Below, piece after piece: positions 1 to 10,489 of a stretch of DNA of 64,000 nucleotides. The stretch is from Prostheceraeus crozeri (Eukaryota; Platyhelminthes; Polycladida; Euryleptidae). The stretch spans positions 124,001 to 188,000 of the forward strand of contig CAJQUW010016186.1 of NCBI GenBank assembly GCA_907163375.1, read 5' to 3'. The notes under the pieces are model-generated. The model saw only the letters and a list, made by a program, of their open reading frames with translations, was not told the DNA's origin and made no database searches. The number at the start of each line of letters is the position of its first letter. Positions within the stretch are counted from its first letter, which is position 1. The position numbers and the translations under genes were made by a program.

Positions 1-168
1 ATTGAGAAAACGTGTTTTGCAGTTTAGTAAGTTGCTAGTTTTTTTAATGCTACTTTTTCATTTATTGACATATCAGGCTGATATTGCACATGTAGATACC
101 TTGATATATGACTGACATCTACCAAAACTTAGAGCATGCAAAAGTCATAGCAAGTGATCAATAATTAT

Positions 169-1313
169 CAGAGGTGGGCGCGATTCGGGAAAATGAAGTT
201 CCGAATAGCGATTATCCGATTAGCCAGATCGGAGTTCCGAATCCGATTATCCGATTCAAATTTTGAAAGTGAAGTTCCGATTCGCGATTATCCGATTATC
301 CGAATTCGATTATGAGATTAAATGGATTTCAATTCATATCTTTGCACTCCTAATGGAAATTTATGCCATCAATACACAACCTTGAACTAGAGATGACATA
401 AAAATATTGTAAAAAATTATCAAATGTTGCATTTGCCTAGAGGACAAAATTTCCTGTCTAATTGCCTTACATGCTATCTAACATTCAATGTACATGTACG
501 CTTCCACAATTATACAAATACAAAGCACCCAAATTCTATTGAATATCTCCAGGTTTACAGTAACAATTTCATGTGCATGCATGCACCCAATACATGAAAG
601 GCCACATCTCTTAACAAATGGAGGTTGCCCTTCATAAACACTAAGGCCTCAAAACTTGCGGCAGTGAGTGCCGCCCTTTTTGGCCTCAAAATATCCAAGC
701 CAAAGCTGAAAATGCGCTCAATGGAGCCTGAGCTCGGAAGGGATGTGTTATATTTTAAAAATAGTCTCTTCCAAGAGTCCCGAAACTTATGTGGGAAGTG
801 GTCTCCCGAAAGTTGTGGATTCCCTCTCACAGCCTTCTTCGACCAACAGTCACACTCCATGGCCATCACCACCTCTTCACTTTCTGATTCCCCCTCATTT
901 TCAGCCGATAGCAGATAGTCAGTGCTGGTGGGTGCTGATTCAATATCCTCTTGTAGATCAGAGGACACGTGACTCCCATCTCCAGGTTGAGTGTAGGCCG
1001 CTAGCTCCTGGATGAGGGTCTCTCTGACACTGCTCCACAATGCTTCTCCGTTGTCTTCGCTTGATTGCCTCCGACATATGGCTTTGACTGTCACGATCAT
1101 CCTGTCTGCGCTCGAGGTTGAAGGAGACAATTCATTTACAGCACGATTCCAACCAGCCGAATCGCGAATCGCTTTAAAATAAAATCAGTCCAATTCGATT
1201 ATCCGAACCGATTTTTCGACAAACTTCCGATTCGATTATCCGATTCGAAAATGAAGTTCCGAATGTTCGGATAATCGGAATTTTTAGTCCGATTATCCGA
1301 TTGCCCACCTCTG
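169..1313 (-). mobile_element. Non-autonomous hAT element with 8-bp target duplication
   Basis: Terminal inverted repeats begin CAGAGGTGGGC at 169 and end with the complement at 1313, the usual hAT form. An 8-bp target duplication, ataattat, flanks it at 161-168 and 1314-1321. Both subterminal regions are crowded with copies of a cgattatccga motif in both orientations (about 205-315 and 1190-1305), probably transposase-binding sites. The only coding remnant is the C-terminal end of a transposase on the minus strand, so this is an internal deletion derivative of a larger element that would need a transposase supplied in trans. Confidence 0.9.
555..1130 (-). pseudogene. hAT transposase, C-terminal dimerisation domain only
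   Basis: A 191-codon frame inside the hAT derivative. The last ~75 residues match the hAT C-terminal dimerisation region: a serine/glutamate-rich lead into SIERIFSFGLDILRPKRAAL, then a run of hydrophobic positions ending in a leucine-rich tail. In full-length hAT transposases this follows the RNase H-like DDE core, which is absent here, as is the BED zinc finger. The N-terminal half is serine-rich and acidic. It is a remnant; whether it is translated is unknown. Confidence 0.75.
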
Positions 1314-1321
1314 ATAATTAT

Positions 1322-1760
1322 TGATTTTTTAAAATACGAGGTTTTGTGAAAAAATAAATCTGTAAGAGCACTGAGATACGAGGCACAACATAACACTTCG
1401 TACATTGATCAAATTGTCTCTGTGTCAGTATACTTGCTGAAACTGTCAACCTGAAGCTATGTTCTGGACAATACCTCGCCTATAATCGATAATTATTGAT
1501 TTCTGAGATACGAGGTTTTGTGGAAAAAATGCTAGTAGATCGTTCAGATAAGTGATGTTATGTATGATGATTATGAAGTTAATTTCAAAAGGCATTTCAG
1601 ATTAAAGCGGTAGCACTAAGTTACTGACATTGTCAACCGTGTCTATTGTGATGAACGCCAATAAAATCGACAGAATTATTGAGATACGAGGTTTTGTGAT
1701 AAAAATGTTGTAAAATTTACAATTTACGTGTGTTATATAGAGTAATTTCTGAATCATACT
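1322..1760. repeat. Diverged ~175-bp tandem repeat, left block
   Basis: The phrase atacgaggttttgtg recurs at 1334, 1508 and 1684, spacings of 174 and 176 bp, each time after an AT-rich stretch like aattattgat. The units have diverged greatly outside this core. Two further copies lie at 2797 and 2967 (see the right block). This looks like an old satellite or tandem array, with the hAT element at 169-1313 inserted in the aattattga segment of one unit. There is no coding capacity. Confidence 0.6.
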
Positions 1761-1985
1761 GCAGAATAACTTGTTAGATTAAGGTACATGACTACATGTA
1801 AATAGATCCATCAACTGAATTTCTAATGAAATCCCATAAAATCCTGCCTATAGGGCCAACGAATTGTCAAACGTATGAAGCAAAAACTAATACTTGTTCA
1901 AGAATGCAGTTTCCACTATTATACTGCACCATCATGCGATTTTGGAAAAAGTGGTGATTAGGATGTTCCAGTGAATGTTCACATC

Positions 1986-2363
1986 TTAGTCTTTGTGTAG
2001 AAGTGAGCGGTAGAAGCTAGCTGCTTCCTCTTCTCTGATCACTGCATTTGAGCCACTTGCCAAAAAGCAGAGATCTTTGAATTTCTCTGATGACAATGGT
2101 ATGCCACTGGTGTAAGCCCTTGGAGGAGGTTGCCATGAAGATCGGTTGTTTCTTGTCAAATGCAGCTCCTTTAGCTCGATATCCTGATGACTGACTTTGT
2201 ACATTATCCTGAATGGATTGCTTTTCTCGACGCGGATGAACTTGATCTTCGACCATTCAATCACACCATTCAATTTCAATTTCTTTGAGAGTTCCTTGAA
2301 GTCCAGAATATCCTCGGTGTGGAGGCGTGTGACATTGTATGTTGGGTAAGTTTGTTTACCCAA
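1986..2363 (-). CDS. Unrecognised 125-codon ORF, possibly last exon of an element protein
   Basis: A 125-codon minus-strand frame of mixed, globular-looking composition, ending in FYRSLLHKD. I do not recognise a named domain. The overall pattern (lysine-rich start, a hydrophobic beta-like middle, and a terminal stretch with SEKFKDLCFLASG) resembles the C-terminal segments of uncharacterised aquatic-invertebrate proteins that are often transposon-associated, but this is a pattern impression only. It lies between the two blocks of the ~175-bp repeat, so it probably arrived as, or within, an insertion. The frame at 2017-2256 on the same strand is a shadow. Coding status is uncertain. Confidence 0.35.
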   Translation of the reverse strand: MGKQTYPTYNVTRLHTEDILDFKELSKKLKLNGVIEWSKIKFIRVEKSNPFRIMYKVSHQDIELKELHLTRNNRSSWQPPPRAYTSGIPLSSEKFKDLCFLASGSNAVIREEEAASFYRSLLHKD

Positions 2364-2435
2364 GATTTAAGTTTTTTTTGTTGCTTTTATAGAATAGCTT
2401 GCTCGTCTATCCGAGCGTGTACCCGTGCATGCATA

Positions 2436-2608
2436 GCTTACTTTCAAATCCACGAAGGCTTGCAATAAAGCAGCGGCAATGCAGTCCACGACGCGTCGAC
2501 ACGATTCGAAATACAGTTGGCAGTCCACTTTCAAATCCACAAAGGTTGCTTGCAATAAAGCAGCAGTAATGTAGGCTATTCTTCCACGACGCGTCGACAG
2601 TTGGATCT
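2436..2608. repeat. Imperfect direct duplication of ~85 bp
   Basis: Two adjacent units share ctttcaaatccac-aagg, gcttgcaataaagcagc and ccacgacgcgtcgaca. The second unit carries small insertions. The shared ccacgacgcgtcgac core contains the palindrome acgcgt. There is no coding role. Confidence 0.6.
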
Positions 2609-2779
2609 GACGCTTCTTTCCCCTATTCTTTCTTCACTGATACTTTTGTGCTATTCATTGGTCGAATAAGCGAGATCACGTGATCAAAACAGTGCAGCAG
2701 CAACGCAGTATGAAGCGAAATACTTCCCTAAACCTCTTGACATCTTCAGGCTAACATACCGGCAAAAAATCCGATTTCC

Positions 2780-2990
2780 GATGGTGAGAATATGAGATAC
2801 GAGGTTTTGTGAAAAAAATATCAGTTGAAATCTGAGATACGAGAATTCTAAGAACTGCTCTTGAGTGGAGACGAGTTTGAATATCAACCTAATATTGATG
2901 TCAGAAGATATCGGACTCATCTAGGTATTCGATGAGTGCAATATCTCAATTTGCCCAAAAATCGGGTTACGAGGTTTTGTGAAACGAGCG
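2780..2990. repeat. Diverged ~170-bp tandem repeat, right block
   Basis: The core phrase atacgaggttttgtg of the left block recurs at 2797 and, as ttacgaggttttgtg, at 2967, a spacing of 170 bp. A shortened copy, gagatacgag, occurs near 2832. From about 2990 to 3490 the sequence is AT-rich and I see nothing further in it. Confidence 0.5.
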
Positions 2991-3497
2991 ACGATATAAT
3001 ATTTTTTCTATATCATTCGACTACATTGATTACGAACCCGCAGTCAGAACTTTTAAAATATAATTTCTTTCTTCAGAATTTTACATGTTCATGTGATCGC
3101 TTTTTAGAAAATTATATGCACAATATATGGGTCATTAATGAGTCTTCATAAAATCATATTTGCGATACATATTCCTACTCAGTAGCATGTAATACTCTGT
3201 ATGTTAGGATCGTTAATGAAAATATCGAAAATTTTGAAATGCTGAACAATTCAGATGATTATCTTAATTTTCAAAGAAATCAACAAAACTTTAATAGCAG
3301 CAAGTCCCACGGGCATAATATGGTTATAGAAATCACCAAAATATAGTAAACAGAAATTCGATGAAAAAAATTCTGTCGTCTAGATGTAAATTGATAATCT
3401 CTGAATATTTTGATTTTTAGAAATATAAATAAGATAAATAGATGTTTCACTATCTGAAACTTTCGCTTAAGTTAGTTAGCTATAATAGCAGATTTCA

Positions 3498-3960
3498 TTA
3501 AATCCTACCTTTTATCCAAGTTTTTGCTGAGTCACTTATAATGGAGCGGTCGTCGCCGGGCTCCAATCGCTTGCTGGTAGCCCGCATCTCCGCCATTTGT
3601 GCCCTGGTAAATGCTATGTCGAGCATGTGTCCAACTCGCTTCGTCCACTTTTGGCACGAGGAGATCAGGAGTTCCTGTGCCGGAGTAAGCGTCGGGACTT
3701 CTCCTACATATCGTAAGGCGTGTTGCAAAGAGGGTTGTGAAGCTGGTTGTAGAGTGGATTGTGGAGCGAGTTGCAAAGCAGGTGGCGAATGCTGGGGAGA
3801 TGACGATTGTGCTAGAGAGGAGGGGAGGTGGTAGAGACAGTTGCAAAGCTGGTTGCAGGGTGAGTTGTGAGGCTGGTTGCAAATGCTGGGGAGATGATTG
3901 AGAGGGTTGCAGGGTAGGTCGTGGCCGCGGTTGCGTGTCAGGTTGCGGATCGGATAGTGG
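3498..3960 (-). pseudogene. Q/P/S/L-repeat reading frame, broken
   Basis: On the minus strand, variants of caaccagcttgcaactc recur about every 20-24 bp over roughly 3720-3940. They encode alternating Gln-Pro-Ala-Ser-Leu strings in whichever frame is open. Two frames (3498-3776 and 3532-3882) exchange the repeat, which suggests a frameshift. Downstream of the repeat, the 3498 frame has a non-repetitive tail (TPAQELLISSCQKWTKRVGH and following) that looks like real protein and ends at 3498. I do not recognise it. It could be a decayed exon or simply a coding-like minisatellite. Confidence 0.3.
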
Positions 3961-3984
3961 GGACTGCTTAGTCGAACTTTTGCT

Positions 3985-4224
3985 GGATAGAAACAGCTGC
4001 TCTTGAAACAGTTATACGCGCAAAATTACAGGAGAATGCTCTTGAAAATAGTTATACGCGCAATTTACAAGAGTAATTGCTCATGATATTATTTCAGATT
4101 TAGAAAAATGCGCGTCTAATTCCTTTATAGGCGCAATTGCTCATGAAATTATATCAGATTTAGAAAAATGCGCGTCTAATTCCTTTATAGGCGCAATTGC
4201 TCGTGAAATTATATCAGATTTAAC
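3985..4224. repeat. 60-bp tandem repeat and related units
   Basis: A 60-bp unit containing aaaaatgcgcgtctaattcc and ggcgcaattgctcatgaaat is repeated about 2.4 times at 4081-4224 with only two or three differences. Immediately upstream (3985-4080) are more diverged units sharing gctcttgaaa-agttatacgcgcaa. This is a recent local tandem duplication. Confidence 0.85.
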
Positions 4225-4700
4225 CTCCTCAGTCCCAATGTTGTTTAAATTAACCAATATACATTTTGTGTGTGCAATTGCTTTTTTCTAATGTTGATAA
4301 AGAGGTCTAAATGATGTTCTATTTATAGATGTAATTTGATAACATAGATATATAGTGTCCATTATAATGTACATATGGACTGAACAGGTATGTAGCTAAA
4401 TAGCCTATCATTTAATTTTTTTGTGGTACACACTGCATGATGATCCAACACATGAAATATTATATGAAAAGCAATTGAATATTCCAAAAAGCACTTTTAT
4501 TCAGTATGAAATTCTTTGAAGCAGCCAGAGTTGGGTTTGATGGATAAAACTAATCACAAATAGTATAATGATGTCTATTTCAAGTATGTGTTCTTTCTAG
4601 CAATATAATTTCCGTACTTTCGATTTCAAAATGTACTTTTACTCCGCATGAAATTCTCTGAAGCAGTTAGAGTTGGGTAGCTAACTGCCAGGAGTAGTAG

Positions 4701-5185
4701 CAGTGTTGCGATTCGCGCGTGTTTGCACGCGCGCGCGTTTTTTTGACAATTTGCGCGTGTAAGCGTGTTTTTTCCATTTTTATCCATTTTGCGCGTTTTT
4801 TTAAGTTTTCGACTTCTATTTTTAATTTTTGATAATAGAAAACTTTGGTTCTAAAATATCAAAATTTCAAATTACATGCAGTTTCTAGATAAGCCACATA
4901 GCCTATCAAAGATCATTTAGGTTCATTAACATCTCACTCAATGGATAGCCTATAGGCCCACTGCTCGTATGCATCTACCACTTAAGGCACGTGTGTATTT
5001 GACTTGTCCTGAAAAATACCAAAGCTCTTACTATCTGATCTGCAAATTTAAGCTTTGTAAAAATTCGTTTCATCAAATATTGGCGATCATAGTTGCCATT
5101 TTGGCTTATTTGTAAGGAAATACATGTGCGCGTGTTTTTCGACCTTGCGCGTTTTTTTTACCCTACGCCAAGAATCGCAACACTG
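4701..5185. mobile_element. Non-autonomous hAT-like MITE
   Basis: Inverted ends CAGTGTTGCGATTC at 4701 and its complement ending at 5185. The flanking 8-bp direct repeats are agtagtag (4693-4700) and agtggtag (5186-5193), 7 of 8 identical. Subterminal sequence is full of gcgcgtgtttttt runs. It has no transposase. The length (485 bp) and TSD size fit a non-autonomous hAT. Confidence 0.8.
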
Positions 5186-5392
5186 AGTGGTAGGAGGCTC
5201 CAGCTCATCTTCAGAAGATGACGAGTCTGTAGATTCATCCGATATAGAATTATCCATATCCTCTTCTAAGTCCGACACATCTTCACCCGAGAGATCAGAT
5301 ATATGGGAGGTCTCCAATAATGCCAGCGTTCGCTCTGAAAAAATGCAAATAACAATTATAATCCGATCAGCAGCAAATCTGTGTACATGCAC
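5186..5392 (-). pseudogene. Acidic Ser/Asp/Glu-rich frame, truncated by the MITE
   Basis: The minus-strand frame contains a run of alternating Asp, Glu and Ser (SGEDVSDLEEDMDNSISDES and following), reading into the hAT MITE at 5185. If the MITE is ignored, the pre-insertion sequence reaches a stop a few codons later, so this was already a short or terminal segment. Acidic stretches like this are common near the start of piggyBac-type transposases and in many nuclear proteins. No conserved catalytic motif is present, so no function is assigned. Confidence 0.3.
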
Positions 5393-5554
5393 ATGTAATC
5401 TTAGGGTGCAATACAGATTGTAATAAAGTATCAGGGTATAATATCAAATGAAAATCTGTCACTACCGTAGACCAATACTACCTCCATAACGTTCTATGTC
5501 CATTACGTCATAGTAGCAATGATGAGGTTATCATATAGACATAATCGTGTTCGA

Positions 5555-5584
5555 ACTGAGCGTAGAATCTATTCTACGCTCAGT
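5555..5584. repeat. Perfect 30-bp palindrome
   Basis: Arms actgagcgtagaat and attctacgctcagt (14 bp each) with a 2-bp loop. They lie directly beside the right inverted end of the candidate element at 4357-5606. The rest of 5607-6275 is AT-rich and I see no gene in it. Confidence 0.8.
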
Positions 5585-6275
5585 CCAAGTGTACATTATA
5601 ATGGACATGAATAAAAACGCCGTTTTTATCGATTACAACGACATTATAAAAACATCTGTTTTCAGAACTAGGTTACAGGTGATCTCAACAAAACAATTGT
5701 ACTAAAAATTCTCCAGGAATACTCTTGTTGGTTTGTCAAAAAACATTCATCTAACACTTACCGGCAATTCTCGTACTTCGTTGTCTTGTTGCATCCATCA
5801 ACAGCACTATGACTGAATCATGGACACCTAGATTGTATTATATAGAGTAGTGGACGCGACACGCAAAAATTGTGTCTACAAGATGAGGCCCAGACTTACT
5901 TGGTCTAAGATGAGCCTAATTTAGTCAAACTGATACATGGCACAGATGAATCTTCCAGAGCTATAGCTTGTCCTTATCTTTTTCATATGAAGTACGCGGA
6001 CCACGACATGCTTAGTAGGCGTATCTACAATCTACCAATTTAGATAAGAAATGATTATGCAAATTGATTTGAAGTCTTGAAATACCACATTTCATCATAT
6101 AACACATGTAAAATAATTTTGCAGTCCTTACTCAGACAAGTAGTTAAATATCCAAGCTCAACTTTAGAATTTACAACTACAAAATAGTACGAAATATGCT
6201 GATGCCATATATGGGTCGGTTTTAATATTTAGATTGAAACATCAATTTTGCTGCAACAGTGAAGTTTATCATTAC

Positions 6276-6530
6276 TGTTATGTTTTGTAGGGCTTTAGAA
6301 GTGAAAACACGTAGAGCATTGAAATATGTAATTAACAAGAGCAATCACAACGTACAGCATGTCATGAAGCACAAGATGGTTGTCCTAGCCTTCATCTCGG
6401 CTCACGAATGTCCCGGAAGTCACGTACCACTTGCTTTGAACGTGAGTGGCTGGCAAGGATGACTGAATCAGCCAATCGTGTTCAAGCAAGCAGATAGCAT
6501 CACTAACAGCGTTCACGTCACTATGTAACA
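6276..6530 (-). repeat. 3' LTR of the complete Ty3-type element
   Basis: 255 bp, TGTTA...TAACA, nearly identical to 10489-10743. On the coding strand it follows the integrase end by about 160 bp. A purine-rich tract just before it could be the polypurine primer site but is not distinctive. Confidence 0.93.
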
Positions 6531-6691
6531 TCCCCCTCGTATGAAAAAGATTACAAATACATTCCCATAACAAAAATTACTTTTCACTCAAAAATCAGAC
6601 ACATGTACGCAATTGAGCACTGAAACCGCATAAAACAGTATAAGCGAATTTGGCTGAAAACCGAGAGAATTAATGTATTAAGTCGTAAGAA

Positions 6692-7474
6692 TTACTCGTT
6701 GATGTAGCGACTAGGTGGATGAATTCTCCGCGACGGATACCTTTTCGGAGTAGGCTGCTCATGAAAAGGACAAGATACTGGATTTGAATTTCTCGGTCTG
6801 AACTTTGACATTTTCGATACGTGCCATTTTTTGTTGTCGGTCATCAAGTATGTATGTTCACTCAATTTCTTCCGAACAGTGCGTGTTGAAGTTCCCGAGG
6901 GTGTTTTCACTTTAACGGTTTCTTTTGGAACATAGTTTGGATGAATGTACTTCCCTTGATCATTCTTTCGTAAACAGGTGTCTCGCTTTTCTTTCTCAAG
7001 CTTGGTGAATGGATTGTGAGTCCAACGCATCTCCCTCCCATGAAGTCGAAGAGAAGGACTTTGTCTAGTTTCAGAATGCGGCGTCGAACGATAAGAAGCA
7101 AGAAAGTTGAGGATGTAAGACGTACGGTTGACTCCGTAAGACACAGAGATTTCAAGCTGATGCTTTAATGTTCGATGCCATCTTTCAATTAGACCGTTTG
7201 AACGAGCATGATATACCGGTGTAAGTTGGTGTTCAATGTCATTTGAGCGTAGAAAATTCACAAATTCTTCCGATATAAATTGCGGTCCGTTGTCAGAAAC
7301 AATCCTGGTAGGCAATCCTTCTTGAGCAAATAGCGATTTCAGAATCCGAATAACCATTGTTGATGTAATATTGTTTGTGAAGTAAATGTAGGGGAATCTC
7401 GAATAGTAATCCATGACCGTGATAATGTATTTTGAATCGGATGGAGCATCATACATAGGTCCAACAATGTCCAT
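6692..7474 (-). pseudogene. Integrase core and C-terminal domain
   Basis: The DDE integrase core starts at MDIVGPMYDAP, with the first Asp in the MDIVGP motif. The second Asp is in IVSDNGPQF (about residue 61), and Glu in the NGLIERWHRTLK motif follows about 35 residues later. The C-terminal segment continues with a basic tail and a GTSTRTVRKKL stretch. The frame is continuous with the upstream pol frame except for an in-frame TAG at 7484-7486, so the protein as read is split at that stop. Integration into host DNA is the family role. Confidence 0.85.
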
Positions 7475-7486
7475 GCCTAATGTATG

Positions 7487-8236
7487 CTATGACTCTTGTG
7501 AATAATCCAACGCAGTGGGAGTCGACTTGTAGAACTTTGTCGTTTTATCCGACTGATTGCAGGTATCGCATTTCATGACGTAGACTTTTATTTGAGAATA
7601 AATGGAGGGCCACCAATAGTTCATGGTAAGTTGGTCGTAAGTACGGTTTATGCCTTGATGGGATTCGTGTGCCAGTTGAATGACAGATTCCCGTAAACAT
7701 GATGGCAAAATCAACTGATTAGCTCCTCGCACCAAAATATTCTCAATAAAACTCAGTTCCTGCTTAATTGATTGAAAAGGCGAAACTACTTTGCGTTCCT
7801 CTGGAGTAAGCAACTGTCCCGCAAGCCACTTCTTGATAGTGGATATTTCGGAGTCTGCAGCAGATTGTGTTTCAATTTCCCTTCGTGCTATTGTAGCCTC
7901 ACTAATAATTGAATTGACTGTCATCTCACATGTCGTTTTGGAATCTGACTCTTGGCAGCTCAATTCTGTGCTTGGAATGCTGGCTCTGCTGAGAAAATCT
8001 GCTATATGATTTTCCTTTCCTGCTCGATATTCAATTTTAAATGTGTATGGGAGCATTTGAACCACATGCCTACTAACTCGTAGGTTTACCTGAAGAGTAT
8101 CACGAGATGTATAAATTGAAACCAGAGGCCGATGATCTGTCAAAATACTGAACTGTCGTCCCCAAAGAAAGATTTTCCAGCGCCCATGAAATTGCCAACG
8201 ACTCTTTCTCCAAAGTAGAATAAGACTTCTCGGCAT
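7487..8236 (-). pseudogene. RNase H C-terminal part, linker and integrase zinc finger
   Basis: Starts with the end of RNase H: FSILTDHRPLVSIY, then YRAGKENHIADFLSRAS, which is the typical connection between RNase H and integrase in Ty3 elements. The HHCC zinc finger of integrase follows (HESHQGINRTYDQLTMNYWW and CDTCNQSDK). The first ~20 residues are out of register with the RT frame that precedes it, placing a frameshift near 8175. The frame ends at the TAG at 7484-7486. Confidence 0.85.
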
Positions 8237-9119
8237 TTGTCAAAGTACGCGAAGCAAAAGCAATGATGACAGGATTATTTGCGTGATCTCTTTGTATAAG
8301 AACTGCACCCAATCCGGTGTTAGAACCGTCAGTTTGAATTTCAGTAGGTCGGGTAACATCAAATATTGCCAATGTAGTCGTATCCGCAATAACATCTTTG
8401 ATTTTCTTGAATGCTTCCTTTTCTGCATCATCCCATTGCCAAGTAACATCTTTGCGTGTCAACCTCAGCAACGGTTCAATAGTCGAAGAGAAATGTGCGC
8501 AGAATTTCGAGTAATATCCGGCCATACCAAGAAACGATTTCACCTCTTTAGGCGAAGAAGGTGCTGGTGCATGTATAATATCATGAACTTTGTCAGGATC
8601 TGGTTTTACACCATCCTTAGAAATCAAATGTCCCATGAATCGAATTTCTCGCTTCCGAATAGCAGACTTCTTCTCATTAATTGAGAATCCACTTTCCTCA
8701 ATTCTTTTCAATACTTCCTGCAATAGGTCATCATGTTCCTGTACACTACTTCCTCCAACAATAATATCATCCATGTAAACCTGCACGCCAATAAGTCCTT
8801 CGAGAATTGTTCCCATCAACTTTTGGCAGCACGATGGAGCACTTGCTAACCCCATCGGTACTCTTTTGAATTGAAAAAGCCCATCATGTGTGATGAAAGC
8901 TGTAAGTGACCTGCAGCGAGGGTGAAGGGGTAGTTGCAAAAATGCTTGCTTTAAATCCACAACTGAGAAAACGTCGCAACCACGAAGTTTAAGAAATACC
9001 TCTTCTGTATGTGGTAATGGATATTTGTCAGTGACGATTGACTTGTTGAGATCCCGAAGATCTAGACACAATCGTACATTTCCATCTGATTTCTGAACAC
9101 AAACAATGTTGGATACCAT
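8100..9119 (-). pseudogene. Ty3-type reverse transcriptase and start of RNase H
   Basis: Reverse transcriptase with fingers LCLDLRDLNKSIV, substrate-binding FKRVPMGLASAPS and the catalytic box VYMDDIIVGG. Then come the thumb (FLGMAGYYSKFC) and the RNase H start IQTDGSNTGLGAVL. The last ~20 residues after EKESLAISWALE are out of frame and not RNase H, so the frame breaks near 8175. The beginning also lies out of frame with the protease ORF, with a break near 9110-9130. It makes cDNA from the element RNA in a cytoplasmic particle when intact. Confidence 0.9.
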
Positions 9120-9747
9120 TGACTTTCATCGATCGCTCAATTATGTCATCACGAACTAGTCTTTGCAATTCATCGGAAATTTTGCCTCTCAAAGACAAAG
9201 GAACTCTGCGTAATTTCTGAACTGTCGGTACAACGTCTGGCTTGAGCTTGATTTCATGAGAAAATCGGTTGGCGCATCCTATGGTATTAACCGCACCGGG
9301 AGACATCCACAATCTGTATAATTGAAGCGATTCGAAAACGCCTCGGTTTATAAGAGCTGGCCTATCACTATAACTATCAACATGTATTCTCTCGGTAGAA
9401 ACACAGTTGTCATGACACATGGTAGCATGAAAATACCCGCAGAGGGAAAGTGCTCTTTTTGAATAATCTGTGTACACAGTATCATCCTTCATCAACTGAA
9501 CATGTGGAAAATGCTTCTTGTACATGAAAAAAGGAATGACATTTATGACACTGCCTGTATCAATTCCGAAAGACACGATACACGATTCTTGCATGCTACT
9601 ATTATTCGACTTCTTAGTAATGCATTCAATATCAACATTTTTTAGTCTGGAATTACAAGACGAATTCATCAGAATAAAATTCACGCCATCTTGAAAATTG
9701 GACTTGCTGGGCGCATCACATCTACCTGGAGCAAAACAAACATGCAA
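9028..9747 (-). CDS. Retrotransposon protease region
   Basis: Contains the retropepsin active-site motif FGIDTGSVINVIPF about 60 residues in, then a flap and an SPGAVNTIGCANRFSHEIKL linker leading to the start of RT (RRVPLSLRGKISDELQRLV). It overlaps the gag ORF by 26 nt in the -1 frame, a usual arrangement for -1 frameshift expression of pro-pol. The last ~25 residues after DDIIERS are non-homologous because of a frame break into RT. Confidence 0.8.
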   Translation of the reverse strand: MHVCFAPGRCDAPSKSNFQDGVNFILMNSSCNSRLKNVDIECITKKSNNSSMQESCIVSFGIDTGSVINVIPFFMYKKHFPHVQLMKDDTVYTDYSKRALSLCGYFHATMCHDNCVSTERIHVDSYSDRPALINRGVFESLQLYRLWMSPGAVNTIGCANRFSHEIKLKPDVVPTVQKLRRVPLSLRGKISDELQRLVRDDIIERSMKVNGIQHCLCSEIRWKCTIVSRSSGSQQVNRH

Positions 9748-10489
9748 AATGTCCTATGCGTCCACACTTCTTGCAGGTTTTCCCAATAGCTTTGCAGCCA
9801 TTGTGACCCGCTTTGACTCCTGCTAAATTACATCGAAAACAGTGAGTAGGAACAGGTTTAGGATCACTCCTATGAAAATGTGTCCTACCTCTAGGCTTTG
9901 ATTGAACAGAATGAACAGCATGTAAGTCAGACTGCAAGGAGTCAGTTTGCTTGACACTTCCACGTAACTCACCCTGAACTGTCTCGATCTTGAGCGCCAT
10001 TTCCAACGCAGATACCTTGGATTTCGGTTGTTCGATAATTAATTTCTCTTTCACTGCATCCTTTGAATCCAAAATTAGCTTATCACAAATAAGATCATCT
10101 GTAAGAGGTCCGTAGTCACACTTCGCCGCAAGCGCAGATACTTCAGAGAAGAATTCCATGACAGTTTCATGTTCAAGCTGCACACGATTATTGAACTTTT
10201 GCCTTGCCAGCGTATAGGATACTGAAGATGGAAACAGTTTTCGCAGAAGATCAAATATTTCGTCAACCTTTGTAAATGTAGATGACGCTGCTGTGAGAAT
10301 TTTGCGACATGCTGGTCCCACGATGTTCAATACGATGGCGATTTTCCTGTTCTCTGTAAATTTGTCACTTCCAATTGCCGTAAGGTAAAGCACAAGTTCA
10401 TCAATGTAAAATTCAGTGCTGTCGTAGATCGGTGGAGAATTCGATGAAGTCAGAAATGCAGGCGGTATCTTCATGCCCTGGGTCGCCAT
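9722..10489 (-). CDS. Gag with two zinc knuckles
   Basis: A 255-codon Gag. The middle is a Ty3-type capsid segment (KIAIVLNIVGPACRKILTAA; then FPSSVSYTLARQKFNNRVQL and ETVMEFFSEVSALAAKCDYG). Near the C-terminus are two CCHC-like knuckles, CFRCNLAGVKAGHNGC and CKKCGRIGHFAC. The first base of the start codon is the last base of the 5' LTR and the next two are the first bases of the TGG that begins the primer-binding site, so the PBS doubles as the first gag codons. It should assemble the cytoplasmic particle and bind RNA. The frame is intact. Confidence 0.9.
   Translation of the reverse strand: MATQGMKIPPAFLTSSNSPPIYDSTEFYIDELVLYLTAIGSDKFTENRKIAIVLNIVGPACRKILTAASSTFTKVDEIFDLLRKLFPSSVSYTLARQKFNNRVQLEHETVMEFFSEVSALAAKCDYGPLTDDLICDKLILDSKDAVKEKLIIEQPKSKVSALEMALKIETVQGELRGSVKQTDSLQSDLHAVHSVQSKPRGRTHFHRSDPKPVPTHCFRCNLAGVKAGHNGCKAIGKTCKKCGRIGHFACLFCSR

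Larger units (their letters stand above)
4357..5606. mobile_element. Possible DNA element with 27-bp inverted ends
   Basis: The stretch at 4357-4383 starting gtccattataatgtaca is matched on the opposite strand at 5580-5606 with about 25 of 27 positions identical. The enclosed ~1.25 kb holds an acidic minus-strand reading frame (5186-5392) and a separate nested hAT MITE (4701-5185). I could not find a target duplication, so the family is not assigned. Confidence 0.4.
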
